NCBI GenBank assembly: GCA_964019425.1
Contig: OZ025780.1
Location: 1,568,001-1,632,000, forward strand
Source of the DNA: Flectonema sp. DT1601
Taxonomy: Eukaryota; Euglenozoa; Diplonemea; Diplonemida; Diplonemidae
Reading direction: 5' to 3'
DNA length: 64,000 nucleotides
Positions within the stretch are counted from its first letter, which is position 1. Each line of letters starts with the position of its first letter. Of this stretch, positions 23,180 to 33,778 are shown one piece after another. The notes below the pieces were generated by a model, which was not told the DNA's origin, searched no databases, and saw only the letters and a program-made list of their open reading frames with translations. A program made the translations under genes and the position numbers.

Positions 23180-23647
23180 ATGAGTAAAACAATATCGTTA
23201 TCGAGAATTGCAAGTGAGACTGTCGTACCGCCATCGACACCGACAGTGACGACAACACTTCAAGTTGTTGCAAAACCAGATCACAACCCTCGCAAGGAGA
23301 AAAATATATTTGAACGCCAATGGCAAGCTTTCGTCGTCGGATCATCTATTCTCTGCTTGATAACAATTATTATTTTAGTTAGTAGAATGAGATCGTTGAG
23401 AAAACCGAAACCTGGATCGATGAACTTTAAAGACTTCAGTGAACAACTAACCAGCCTTGACGATGATGTTCAAGGAGCTCTGTTATTGGAAGAGGGAAAG
23501 GGATCTTCGAAAAAGAAACAGACTGCTGTTGAAGATCGTTCTGGAATGTCAATTCCGCTCTCATCAATTTGCACTTCAGATGTAAATAAATCCGACGAGT
23601 CTGTGAAATACTCCTTCTCAAGTAAAAGTGCGAAAAGATATACTTAA
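23180..23647 (+). CDS. single-pass membrane protein of unknown function
   Basis: 155 residues. A Ser/Thr/Pro-rich N-terminal region (about 1-40) precedes one hydrophobic segment at about 48-69 (AFVVGSSILCLITIIILVS). A basic stop-transfer patch (RMRSLRKPKPG) and a Ser/Lys-rich tail follow. Without a signal peptide, and with positive charges after the helix, a type III-like orientation (N outside, C inside) is plausible. No family recognised. Coding support comes from balanced amino-acid use and an ATG in the usual position after a T-rich/AG tract; there is no homology argument. Confidence 0.55.
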   Translation: MSKTISLSRIASETVVPPSTPTVTTTLQVVAKPDHNPRKEKNIFERQWQAFVVGSSILCLITIIILVSRMRSLRKPKPGSMNFKDFSEQLTSLDDDVQGALLLEEGKGSSKKKQTAVEDRSGMSIPLSSICTSDVNKSDESVKYSFSSKSAKRYT

Positions 23648-24305
23648 ATAAAGTGATTGTGATATTAAAATTTCTTTTTGGTGAAATTGACAACGCGTTC
23701 TTAACTGGATGCGTTTATTAGGAAAAGTCTTGATGGGTTTTTAGTCTTCCTTCTTCTCCTTCTTCCAAATGTTAATTTTTTTCTTTTTTGAAAACTGCGA
23801 AACTTTCTCAATTCGCATTTTAAAAAAGAAAGATGGAATCTGTTTTTTTTTCTTTTTTTTTCTTAAAGTTATAACAAAAAATCATTGTTTGATAGAAGTG
23901 CAACTAACCCAGGATTTTGTATTGGTAGCAGAAAGCAAAAAAAAAAAAAACATTAAAAAATTGTGAGAATAAATGTATAAAGTGGAGTTGGTGGCTGATA
24001 TTTTTTTTTTTTTTTTTGTGTCGGATGTGATTTAAAAAAAAAGAAAAGGTACAGCGGCAACATAAAAGTCAGTTATGCTGTTGAATTGAAAAAAATTGAC
24101 GTAGCTGGTATTTTTTGACTGCAAGAAAATCATGTTTGATGCAAAGAAAAAAAAATACAACAATCTGTTCGGTGGAACTGATACTCATATCCTGAAAAAA
24201 ATTAGCAGCACGTATGGAGCAGCATGTTTACAGTTTGTTATTTTTTTTTTACAACAACAAAAAAAAAAAATCAAAACAATTGTCCATCCTGTTGTTGATT
24301 TATTT

Positions 24306-25448
24306 CCTTCCCTGACTTCGATAAATGAATGTTTGTTCTTATTATAAATTTAGAATTATATGAATTCGCCTCCCGCTCTCAGTCCCTTTCAATTTTGTGA
24401 TTTGTGTTTCTGCTATCTTTGCGATGTTTTGACTGCACATATATAACAATATGTGTGCCTTCATTTCTTACTGTCATTGGTATGAGTATGGAATTTATCG
24501 ATACTGCTTGTTGGCCTTTTTCGATTTTGAATGTTATATTTTGTAACGTTAAAACTATTATCCACTCACCCCCCATCCACCTTCACTTTTTCTTTTTTTT
24601 TTTTTTTTAAATACACTGACGAAGTCGGAGAAGAAACTATTTCAGATTTAAAAGCCCGTTTTATTAATTATGTTCAAAATGTTATCTATTTTTTTTTTTT
24701 TTTTCCTGTCGGTATTTACTGTTTTTGCGATGTAACAAAATAAAGGCTTTTTTATCTGAATAGTTTTTTTTATTTTTTTTTATAGTTCTTTAATGAGTAT
24801 TCATTTCCAGAAGGTTTTAGTCTCATCAGGCTTTGACTTCCCTGACTTCGATAAATGAATATTTATTATTATAATTATGAATTGCCCGCTCTCAGTCCTT
24901 TTCAATTTATTGATATATAGAAATTAGTTCCTATTTCGTGTTGTTTTGTAAAATTGGGGGATGCTACTCTTCCTTGTGGACTGTCTACCTTTGATGTCTG
25001 TGTGTACTTTTTTTTTTTTTTTTTTTGGCAAACCTGTTTGACGCTTAAAAAAAAAAAAAAAAATGTATTGCTTTTCTGTAAAAAAAAGGGGTGCCCAGCT
25101 TGTACTCTGATCTCTCGTGTAGGGTCACCTTTCCTTTCCCCTTTTTCCTTTTTTCCACCCCTCGAAAAGTTTTGCCGTTGCGATTCGCTCTTTTCCCAAA
25201 TTGGGTGGCCTGCGTCGGTTAAAAAAAAAAAAAAAAACTGCTTGTTCTCACGCATGCTATTTTGGTGTTGCGTCAAAAACCAACTTTCTCAGCACTCAGA
25301 TTCTTTCCCTCCTCTTTGAATGAATATTCACTTCAGGTAAGTTATAGTTTCATCAAGCTTGACTTCCCTGGGTTCGGTATGAATATTTGTTAATTTATAA
25401 TTCAAACTATGAATTGCCTGCTCTCAGTTCCTTTCAATTTATTGATTT
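24306..25448 (+). repeat. repeat family R4, three diverged copies, spacing about 525 bp
   Basis: Copies at about 24306-24396, 24793-24915 and 25320-25448 share CTTCCCTGACTTCGATAAAT, then TGAATTGCCCGCTCTCAGTC and CCTTTCAATTTATTGAT. The last two are also similar for about 45 bp upstream of that core. Substitutions and indels make them old. Confidence 0.6.
24622..24772 (+). repeat. repeat family R3, copy 1
   Basis: Shares AGAAGAAACTATT, CGTTTTATTAATTATGTTCAA, a central poly-T run, TACTGTTTTTGCGATGTAAC and AAAGGCTTTTTTATCTGAAT with 26258-26440. An old duplicate of about 150 bp. Confidence 0.6.
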
Positions 25449-25971
25449 CAAACAACTTTTACGGTTTTGTGGTACAAATTATTAATTGGTTTAAGGAAGG
25501 TAATTATTTTTTCTTGTGTTTCTACTCTCATGTGTGTAAGTGATTTACTTCCTAATGTTCTCATTCCCCTTGTCTGGGTGAGTCATATCTGTTTCTGTTC
25601 TTTTCGTCCGCTTTTTATTTTATTTTATTGTTTTTTTTTTTTTTTTGACCACAGACCCTGTTTTCTTATCTTCCGACGTATGATTCAGGTGGGCGTTGTC
25701 TCAGTAGACTCCGTCACTTTTTATTTATTATTTTTTTAAAAAACTCCGTTCTTGACGCTTTGCTGCGTACGCGGTGCCAAAACAGGAAGTACTCCTGTCG
25801 TGTGGAATGGTCTTGTGTTTTGGGAGATGACATTTATGTATTTTTCTTATCCACAAGACGACGGGGGAGGCCCAATTTTCTAAGATAGATTCTAGCAGAC
25901 TCGAAGAAAAACTAAAACTACACTGAAGTATGTTTCTTCCCGTGATTTTTAAAAAAAATCAAACGAAAATA

Positions 25972-26137
25972 AAAGAATTTGCTTTATCTTAAAACTATAC
26001 AGAAAATAGTAATATAACAACTGTGATGTTTTTGTTTGTGTACGAAACCGTAAACCGACTTAAACTGATAAAGCTAAAAGGAGGTTTACGTGTGCTGCCA
26101 AACATTCCTTTTCGTTCTTACAATACTTGTTAAATGC
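25972..26137 (+). repeat. dispersed repeat R2, plus-strand copy
   Basis: About 165 bp from AAAGAATTTGCTTTATCTT to ACTTGTTAAATG. It contains an 8-bp inverted repeat, CGTAAACC...GGTTTACG (26048-26090). Nearly the same sequence occurs at 42455-42617 (plus) and 30169-30330 (minus), with a truncated copy at 45681-45742. Confidence 0.75.
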
Positions 26138-26257
26138 AAAAAAAAAAACTTAATTACAATATGGAAATATAATAACAGAGAGTGCCATTTCCTTTCCTTT
26201 CCTCTTTCCTCTTTCCTCTTTTTTTTTTTTTTTTTTTCCAATTTTTTTTTATTTTCT

Positions 26258-26440
26258 AATACAACGATAGAAATCGGAGAAGAAACTATTCATATTTAAA
26301 AAAAGCCGTTTTATTTATTATGTTCAACATTTCAAAATATTATCTATTTTTTTTTTTTTTTTTCATTTGTGGTCAGTTATTACTGTTTTTGCGATGTAAC
26401 AAAAAAAAAAATATAAAGGCTTTTTTTATCTGAATTGGTT
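26258..26440 (+). repeat. repeat family R3, copy 2
   Basis: Diverged partner of 24622-24772, with a longer central poly-T and an extra poly-A run before TATAAAGGC. Confidence 0.6.
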
Positions 26441-27258
26441 TTTTCTTTCTTTTCTTTCTTTCTTTCTTTTTTTGATCAATTTAAAAAAACAAAAAAATCG
26501 CATCGTGTGGCAATGTCAGTGCCTTTGGTTAACGTTAGGTAAAGTTTTTACCTTCTTAAACGCCAGTTGCTCAAATAAAAAGCAACAAGACAACATAAAA
26601 ATTTTAATTCGCTCATTTTACTTTTTTTTTTCTTCTTTTCCTTTTTAAGAATTACCCCCTTATCTTTTAGATTCTCTGGGAAAACCATGAGTGAATTGAA
26701 GGGAGAGGGGTGAGTTTTTATTTTTTTTTAATTTTTATATTAAATATTCAAACCATCGGGTAGCAATCCTCACGTTGGAACGAATTGTATACAACCATGT
26801 GTTTGCTTTACAAGCACTTCAATACCATTAACCAGCCAAGCATGTATAAAATAAAATAAAATAAATTCGGTTCTTAGGCTAGCTTTCTATGTAGTGAAGG
26901 AAAGTAAAGTATAGCAGGAACCTTCAAGCTGGACCACTTTCCTAGTTTTTTTGATCTTCTTTCGTTTGGTGATATGTTGGGATTACGTGTTTACTATGTG
27001 ATCACTACCGATACCGAAAATAAAAGGGAGGAAACAAAACAAAAAACGAGAAAAAAAAAAAAAAAAAAAAAAGGGCAACTTTTTTTTAGATTGATTCCTT
27101 CGTTTTTTGATGGACGTTCAACTGCAGCAAAGGCATTTTATGTTTTTTTTTTTAAATATGAAAACAACCAGTTAAAAACAAAAACAAAAATATCGAAAAA
27201 AAAAAATGAGACTTAATGATTGACAGATGGAAATAGCACCTTATAAGAAGTCTTAGGC

Positions 27259-28548
27259 ATGATTCACCCCCGAAGCGAAATGGAAGAGGATGAGGAAGTT
27301 AGATTTTCTGTCTTGTTTTCATCAAAAACTAATTTGCTTCGTAAGGAGAATGGAAAAACGATTTTTGTTGAAAATCCTCTGCCGGTGGTATTAAAACCAA
27401 AGCCTCCGAAGTGTAGTTTAAAACAAATTTCCCAAAGACGAATTCAAAGAAAGACTGTACCACCATCTACAGAGACAAAAATATTTTCAAAAAAATCTGG
27501 AATCGTCTTTCCGATAATGAATAAACAAAAACAACTACACGAGATCATAAATTCTATTATCGTCGGGGATACGGCAAAACTACAAGCAGCTGAAGAACAA
27601 AAAAAAACAACTGACCACCTCCTCCAACGATATCTAAAAGGAGGAAAGCGTGTCATATTCATCGAGGATGTTCTATCAGAGAAAAAACGTTTAAAAGAAG
27701 AAAGACAACTCGTTGACAATTTGAGCAACATCAAGAAAAGACGTGAGAGGATTGAAGCAATCGGTGATAAGACTTTTTTAGACTTAATACAGACGGTTCC
27801 AGCAGTAGAAAGCGATGAAGAGGAAGACGTAGATGATGACATATTACGAAATCAAAAAACAGGAATTGATTACAGAAGTACTGCGATCTTTAGATCTTCT
27901 CAAGTTGGGTTCCCAGCAACGTCATTGTCGTCGGCAGTCCAGCTTCCGGGTGACTTTCCTTATTTTAATATCCTTCACAGTGAAATGACTACGAGAAAAG
28001 GTAACAAATCTGTCAGACATTCAATGAGCGACACTGTTTGTGAATCCATAGATCTTCCTCCTCCTTCAACCCATCCACTTGATCTTAGCTGTCTACCAAT
28101 GTGGAACACAGATAATAGTGGTACCATGGGTGTCCCTTATAGCGTTGCGGCAACTCAAAGAAAAAGACGCAAAGAAACAGCTGCTAAAGAATTTCATAAT
28201 AAAATAAAGAGAGGAACTATTCTTAGACGACGTAAGATAGAAAGGGCAAGGATAAAACAAGAACAAGTTGTTCAAAGGAAATCATTACTGAAGAAGAAGG
28301 AAGAAGAAGAAGAAGAAGAAGAGGAGGGTGTTGCAAATGAAGAAGTGATAAAAGCATCTAATCAGGAGGAGTTGACTCCAGTTCCTCCACAGCCGGTGAC
28401 CTATCAAATTCTAAGTCATAATGGTAGTCCTAATAAAATTAAATCAGAGACAGGAATATCAAACCAAGACACTGAAACAGATGAATCAACTGCTTCTTCT
28501 AGTTCTCAAGAAATTCAAACCTACGGAACATTCCCGAGAGGAATATAA
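27259..28548 (+). CDS. charged protein of unknown function, probably nuclear
   Basis: Single exon, 429 residues, no recognised domain. The N-terminus is acidic and a Lys/Arg-rich helical stretch covers about 110-175. An acidic patch (ESDEEEDVDDD) lies around 190-200. A second highly basic region (RKRRKETAAKEFHNKIKRG, RRRKIERARIKQ) runs through about 300-345, followed by a Glu run and a Ser/Thr-rich tail. The basic clusters could be bipartite nuclear localisation signals and chromatin- or RNA-contact helices; this is inference from composition only. No TM segment or signal peptide. A nearer in-frame ATG (Met8, MEEDEEV) is an alternative start. Confidence 0.6.
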   Translation: MIHPRSEMEEDEEVRFSVLFSSKTNLLRKENGKTIFVENPLPVVLKPKPPKCSLKQISQRRIQRKTVPPSTETKIFSKKSGIVFPIMNKQKQLHEIINSIIVGDTAKLQAAEEQKKTTDHLLQRYLKGGKRVIFIEDVLSEKKRLKEERQLVDNLSNIKKRRERIEAIGDKTFLDLIQTVPAVESDEEEDVDDDILRNQKTGIDYRSTAIFRSSQVGFPATSLSSAVQLPGDFPYFNILHSEMTTRKGNKSVRHSMSDTVCESIDLPPPSTHPLDLSCLPMWNTDNSGTMGVPYSVAATQRKRRKETAAKEFHNKIKRGTILRRRKIERARIKQEQVVQRKSLLKKKEEEEEEEEEGVANEEVIKASNQEELTPVPPQPVTYQILSHNGSPNKIKSETGISNQDTETDESTASSSSQEIQTYGTFPRGI

Positions 28549-28823
28549 GTTAACCTTACGCAAACTTGATTACTACTCTCGGAAGTCAAGCATTTGCCGT
28601 TTTTTTTTATCCCCTTTCCCGCGAAAATATTTCTTTTTCGACTTCTTATCGTCAGCTGTAGGCGACTATTCCAACCATCGGATGTGTTTTTACAAACAAA
28701 TCGACGATATTTGATGATTAAAGTTTACCTAAACAGTGAATAATATATTAAATAATTTATTCATTTTCAACAGAAACAAACAAATGTGACTTTCTCAGTA
28801 CGCTGGGTAAGATGACGTAAAGA
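28549..28823. other. short intergenic spacer
   Basis: 275 nt, with no poly-A/T run longer than eight. Acceptor-like sites TTTTCAACAG (AG 28772-28773) and CTTTCTCAG (AG 28797-28798) lie 50 and 25 nt before the channel ATG. Confidence 0.45.
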
Positions 28824-31684
28824 ATGTCTGTGAACTCAAATCCAATTAAGGAAAAGAGTGATGCGGAGTCTGATATGAAGAGTGTCACAGAATCAGATTT
28901 TTCTGGAAATGCAACTCTTGAAAAACCCGACAACAAATCACGCGACGAAGACAAACCTCCTTCAGAAGAGAATCCTCCATCTGATGACAAGCCGCCTTCG
29001 GAAGAAAAACCTGCCCCGGCAGAGAAACCTCCTCTTCCGACAAATAAAACATCAGCAGCAAAGAGACGAGGACTCCCAAAGTTCGCCATGGCTGTGGCAG
29101 CATTTAGAATGAATAAAAAAGAACGAGAAGAAGAAGAAGACTTTCGCATACTAAAACAAACCGCAGAGACTAAGAAAAGAATAAACGAAGCCAAGGAAAC
29201 GAGTGGCATCCTTGCAGATGATGCTTGGGTTCCTGTGTGGGAATCTTTCTTATTGTGCGCAACTTTATATTTTGAAGTCATCGTGACGCTGAATGATATT
29301 TACGGAAATTGGATACCCGAAGTAAATATACCACTCGACTTGATAGGTTGTGGATTATTCTGTGTCGATACTGTCGTAAGAGTATTCATGGCAAGGTCTG
29401 ATGTACGAGACGCTAGTAAGGAACGACGGTTATGGAGATTAGCATTGTGGTTTTGTTGCGACTTCCTTTCAGCCCCTCCATGGCATCTTGTTGCTCACGC
29501 TGCTGGTTATTCTGTCTACCGAGATGCTTTGTATCACTTACCTCTTCTTCGAATTTTCCGAGTCGTGACTTACTTCGAGCAGGTAAACCCAGATGCGATT
29601 AGCGCTAAATACGTTTACGTTTACTATCAGATTGTACCGATGATTCAATTATTGTTTTGGACTCTTTGGTTTCTTCATTTCTTTGTCATCTGTCGCCTCG
29701 CTCTGATTGGTGATCGGCGGTACGAAACTGATTCTTATAACATAGCTGCTTACTATGTGTTGTATACAGGTGTGTTGTTTTTCTTTTTTTTTCATGTGTT
29801 AGCTGTATTAAGAAAATTCAATAAAAAACAAACAAACAGTCACAACTGTGGGATACGGTGACATAGAAGTACAGAGTACTGGTGAACGGAGTTTTGCGTG
29901 TTTTTTATTTGTATTCGGTGCCTTTGCTAATGCTGGTATTATTGGTGTGTGGTTGACTTTAAAGAAATGTGTTTTAGTAAAAGACGAGCAAAAACAAAAC
30001 AAAACAGGTAAACTGTCAAAAATGATGCAGGCTCACGATATCAAAAGCGAGCGCAAGGCTCGTATGATGGAAACACTTGCTGTTATGAAATATTTTAATA
30101 TCCCTATCGCGTACGTATTGTTTCTTTTCTTTTATTTCTCTTAACTCACAGTTTTTTTTTTTTTTTTTGCATTTAACAAGTATTGTAAGAACGAAAAAGA
30201 ATGTTGGCAGCACACGTAAACCTCCTTTAGCTTTATCAGTTTAAGTCGGTTCACGGTTTCGTGCACAAACAAAAAATCACAGTGTTATATCATTATTTTC
30301 TGTATAGTGAAGTTAAAGCCAATTCTTTTTTTGTTTTCCCTGCTCTTACAAAAAAAAAAAAAAAAAAAAACGATAACCACACAGATTACAACATGAGGTT
30401 TTGGCATTTCAAAATCATATTTTACAACACAATGTCGGGTCATCTTATGCTAAAATAATTAATGGACTTCCTGTATCAATGCAGGAGCACATTGGTTTGT
30501 ATGTTCGAATAAAGTTTATTAGCGCCGTAGAAATGTTTCAATCAGCATGTGTTGACTGCAAAGTATGTCTTGCTGAGGGATTAAAGAACGTTGTTTATGC
30601 ACCTGGTGACTACATTATTAGGTCCGGAGATGTGGGAATGGAAATGTTTTTTATGGGTCATGGGTATGCTGATGTTCTCTCCCCTGAGGGTAGCCATTTA
30701 GCAACAATAAAAAAGGGAGGTTTCTTCGGTGAAATCGCACTTCTGATTGAAACACTTCGTACAGCAAGTATAAGAGCCCTGACGTACTGCGATCTCTTTA
30801 GGTTGGACAGAGCTCATTTTCATAGGATCTTGGATGGCTTTCCGGAATTTAACGCCGTCATTCAGCAGGAAATTGAATCGAGGAAATCGAAAATCGCACT
30901 TCAAAAACACGAAACCAAAGACAAAGAAGAAGAAGTGAAAGAGGACGACAACAACAACAACAACAACAACACTAACAACAACACTAACAACACTAATACT
31001 AATAACAACATTGCAACCAGTCACGAAATGCAACATGTTGAAGTTGAAGAAGGCACACCTGATGTAGATCAAGAGAGAAGCTCTCCATTACGACAAGCCC
31101 CTGGGTTACTATTAACACCTCGGATAGATAGTAGTGATGAAGATACTTTAGCAACGTCATTACGTGTATTAAGAGAGAATACTGGTTTGAGAGATAGAAA
31201 GGAAAGTCAAGCAGCTTCTTCTTCATGTGACCATCCAAGTCGAGCTCTTAGTCCCAACCCGAGATTTAGACAAGTTGGAACAGATAGAGAAGAGTACAGT
31301 GATTTGAATTCAGGAGTTCCCTCATCAGTTTTGAGATCGCTTCGTAGAAGTATCGTAGAAACTGCTTACAGTGATAACCATAATCTCTGGTCAGAAGATG
31401 TAATCCATCCAGGCAGACGACGTGGAAGTAATGTTACAGGTGGTGGTGGTAATGGTGGTGGAAGTAGTTTCTTAGAATTAAAGGACATCCTATCACAAAT
31501 ATCAACTGCTGTAAGTGGTGTAGAATCCCGTATCACTACACTAGAAGCTGCTCAAAGTGCAAAAAACACTCAGGAAGTACATCTTAAAATACCAAATGTC
31601 CCGTCTCCTACAATGAGACTACGCTCGACAATTAGAGATCGTATCATTCGACAGAACAAGAAAGAACCAAAGAAAAAAGAATAG
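28824..31684 (+). CDS. cyclic-nucleotide-gated/HCN-KCNH-type cation channel, three exons
   Basis: Exons 28824..29769, 29840..30110 and 30385..31684 give 838 residues, all joins in frame. The first splice rebuilds the pore (YYVLYT-VTTVGYGDI; filter G320-Y321-G322 indicates K+ selectivity). The second rebuilds the C-linker (FNIPIA-LQHEVLAF). Six TM helices: S1 about 136-157, S2 168-190, S3 203-227, S4 234-252 (only two to three arginines), S5 268-296, S6 333-356. The cyclic-nucleotide-binding domain is at about 470-560, with the phosphate-binding cassette FFGEIALL and its key arginine in LRTAS (R531), so ligand binding is plausible. The N-terminus has acidic Pro repeats; the C-terminus has poly-Asn and Gly-rich low complexity. 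Intron 1 is 70 nt. Intron 2 is 274 nt because it contains an R2 repeat. Such channels often act in ciliary or osmotic signalling. Confidence 0.9.
30169..30330 (-). repeat. dispersed repeat R2 inside channel intron 2, minus-strand copy
   Basis: Reverse complement of the R2 copies at 25972 and 42455 (TGCATTTAACAAGTATTG ... AGCCAATTCTTT). It accounts for about 160 of the 274 intron bases. Other introns in the window are 70-90 nt, so the intron grew by this insertion. Poly-T precedes it; AG-less A-rich sequence follows. Confidence 0.75.
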
Positions 31685-32608
31685 AACACCGTCAGCAATC
31701 TGTTATAACGTTAGAGCTCTGTGATGAGTCGGTTGCTAGTGTAGAAACTCAAGAGCTCATTCAGCATCATTGCAATCTTCTACAGGGTTTGTTGATGATG
31801 TATTTTTTTTTTTTTTTTTTTTTATTATTTAATTAAAATTCGTAATCCTAGTTTCACCACATGTTTTTTCATACTTTTTTCCCCCAGAGTTAAAAAAAAA
31901 AAAAAAAAAAAGACTACCTCAATTCTCTCTTTCTCTCTTTGCTATACCCCCTTTTCCCCCCCTTTTTTTTTGGGGGTATTTTACGTACAAAACCAAATAG
32001 TTAACCCCCTTTTTTTTTGGAAAACGTTGGGAGGGGAGGGTTGCACTCTTCACAAACAAAAAATCCGCAAGCCAAATTTTGGGTCGAACTATTTTTGTTG
32101 AATTAGAGGTTTTCCCTTTTTTTTTTTTTTTTTTTTTCTAAATCGAAGAAGCAGCGTTAGCTTTTCAGATTAACGTTCATGCATTTTGTTTTCATCATTA
32201 TTGTCCTTCTTTTTTCTTTTCTTTCCACTCTCTTCGTTTTCATAAGCGGCCTTAGATGCTTTGTTTCCAGTAGGTGAAGTGTGGTTCTTTTACAAGTACT
32301 GATGTACGCCTACTATTTCCTTTCCCCCCCCCTTTTTTTTTTGACGAATTCGTTTTGAATACTGTGTTCCAATAATGCCCAACATAGTCAGTTGGGTTTA
32401 TCGATGTTAGCTGGTAGTGAACGGGGGAAAAAAATAGTAATAATAATAATAATAATAATAATGATAAAGAACATTTGTGGGTTTGCATTTTGCTTATTAT
32501 TCTGTGTACTTGTTTTTTTTTTTTTTTTTTAAATTTACTTTTTTTAAGGCAAGCTGATATAATGATCAACTTTAGATTAAACAAGTGTGTTTTCCAACGT
32601 CTTGTTCC

Positions 32609-32640
<32 letters not shown>

Positions 32641-33238
32641 TACCTACAATCCCATTGTTCGGTAGAAAGAGAATTGTGTCAGCGCAACTAACCTATTCCT
32701 TTATTAGGATTTTGTATCTGGTTGCGCACAAACGAAATAAAAGTGTTAGTGAGTAAGTAAAAAGTGAAGTTTGCCGATTCTTTTTTTTTATTTTTTATAT
32801 TTAACTCCCCTGCTGAACAACAATTACGTTGTCGAAGAGTAGAGTAGAGACCTTTCTTGGTCTTCGAGATTCCTCTTATTGTGCATCTCTCTCCTCCTCC
32901 TCCTCCTCCTCCTCCTTTTTACTTTTTTTTTTTTTTTTTTTAAATATTTCACACTTTAGTTACCTGTTCGTTGTTTCCACAGCGAATATCTATTCCCCCC
33001 TTCTTTTTGCTGTTGTTTGGGATTGCCCAACCGAGATGTTTTATATCAGTCTTTGTACTGTAGTGATGTTCACCTTAGTAGTAATATACACATCTCTTCA
33101 CAAACAGGAATACAAGGTATCGCATGATAGATGATCGTCTTTTGTTTAATAGTTGTCACAGTTCAGAAATCCATCACTTTCCATCTTCTCTGTAGTTTAG
33201 TTTTTAAAACTTTCCAAAACTTTCTAAAACTTTTTAAT
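31685..33238. other. spacer between the channel gene and the array
   Basis: No convincing gene. Holds long poly-T runs, a TAA trinucleotide microsatellite (about 32434-32462), a TCC microsatellite (about 32889-32915) and, from about 33010, the conserved 5' flank of the array genes. Confidence 0.55.
33010..33238 (+). promoter_or_regulatory. conserved 5' flank of the array genes (first copy), with candidate 5'UTR intron and 10-bp repeats
   Basis: About 200-230 nt directly upstream of the start codon are nearly identical in all ten full copies (for example 35650-35860, 40350-40569, 60350-60548). Features in order: TATCAGTCTTTGTACTGTAG, CACATCTCTTCACAAACAGG, a GTATCG donor-like site, CTTCTCTGTAG (an acceptor-like site 43 nt before ATG), then three 10-bp units AAAACTTTCC, AAAACTTTCT, AAAACTTTTT ending at -4. 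GTATCG...TGTAG would make an intron of about 80 nt, the usual size here. Promoter, UTR and splice roles are inferred from conservation and position. Confidence 0.5.
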
Positions 33239-33700
33239 ATGTCCACCGAAAAGATCAACACCCAGCAGTACCAGGGGTACCAAGAGCATGTTTATCCAGC
33301 TCCTGTAGGAGGACAGCCAATGGGTCAGACTGTAGTCGTTGTTGAGGAGAAAGATGATTTTGTACCTGCCTGCCTGGGAACAGGCTTTTGCGGTTTAGTG
33401 GGACTTTGTTTCTTCGGATGTTGCTGCAACACTCCAACGGGTAGAGTTGGTGCTGCTACTGGATGCATTATCAATGGTGGTATTGCTTTTATTTTGTACC
33501 TCGTTTTGTTGATTATCTACGAGAAGGACTGTGACGACAGTGGATCTGATAGTGGAGTTTGCAAACTGCCGATGATGAAATCCCTTGGCATCCTTATTGC
33601 TTATGTTGTCGTTGCAGCCGTCACCATCGTTGCAGCCATCATATTTCGTAAAAAGTACATCAGAGAACTCCAACAAAGACAGAACGGAATGATTGTCTGA
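33239..33700 (+). CDS. array gene copy 1: small Cys-rich membrane protein
   Basis: 153 residues; family of unknown function. The N-terminus is polar with a YPAPVGGQP motif and a VVVV stretch. A Cys-rich hydrophobic region follows (ACLGTGFCGLVGLCFFGCCC; about 44-66 in 155-residue copies). Two hydrophobic helices (about 74-96 and 117-138) flank an acidic loop with two cysteines (DCDDSGSDSGVC). The tail is basic and Gln-rich (FRKKYIRELQQRQ). Positive charge after the last helix suggests a cytosolic C-terminus, with the two-Cys loop outside or luminal and the CCC cluster cytosolic, possibly palmitoylated. ATG 33239 is chosen over an upstream in-frame ATG (33131) because the upstream frame is broken in copy 7 while MSTEK is kept. 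This copy lacks the Ser-Ala after MSTEK and carries helix type A. Confidence 0.75.
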   Translation: MSTEKINTQQYQGYQEHVYPAPVGGQPMGQTVVVVEEKDDFVPACLGTGFCGLVGLCFFGCCCNTPTGRVGAATGCIINGGIAFILYLVLLIIYEKDCDDSGSDSGVCKLPMMKSLGILIAYVVVAAVTIVAAIIFRKKYIRELQQRQNGMIV

Positions 33701-33778
33701 TTATTCTTTTTTCTTCTGTTAAAATAGGAGGGAGAAGTGACTTTTCTTTTCATTCTTTTATTTGAAATTAAGAAATCT

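Larger units (their letters stand above)
23648..27258. other. gene-poor region with old duplicated repeats
   Basis: About 3.6 kb without a convincing gene. It contains repeat families R3 and R4, an R2 copy (25972-26137), microsatellite-like TTTC runs near 26440-26472, AAAAT units near 26848-26865, and long poly-A/T tracts. The reading frames are low-complexity. Confidence 0.55.
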
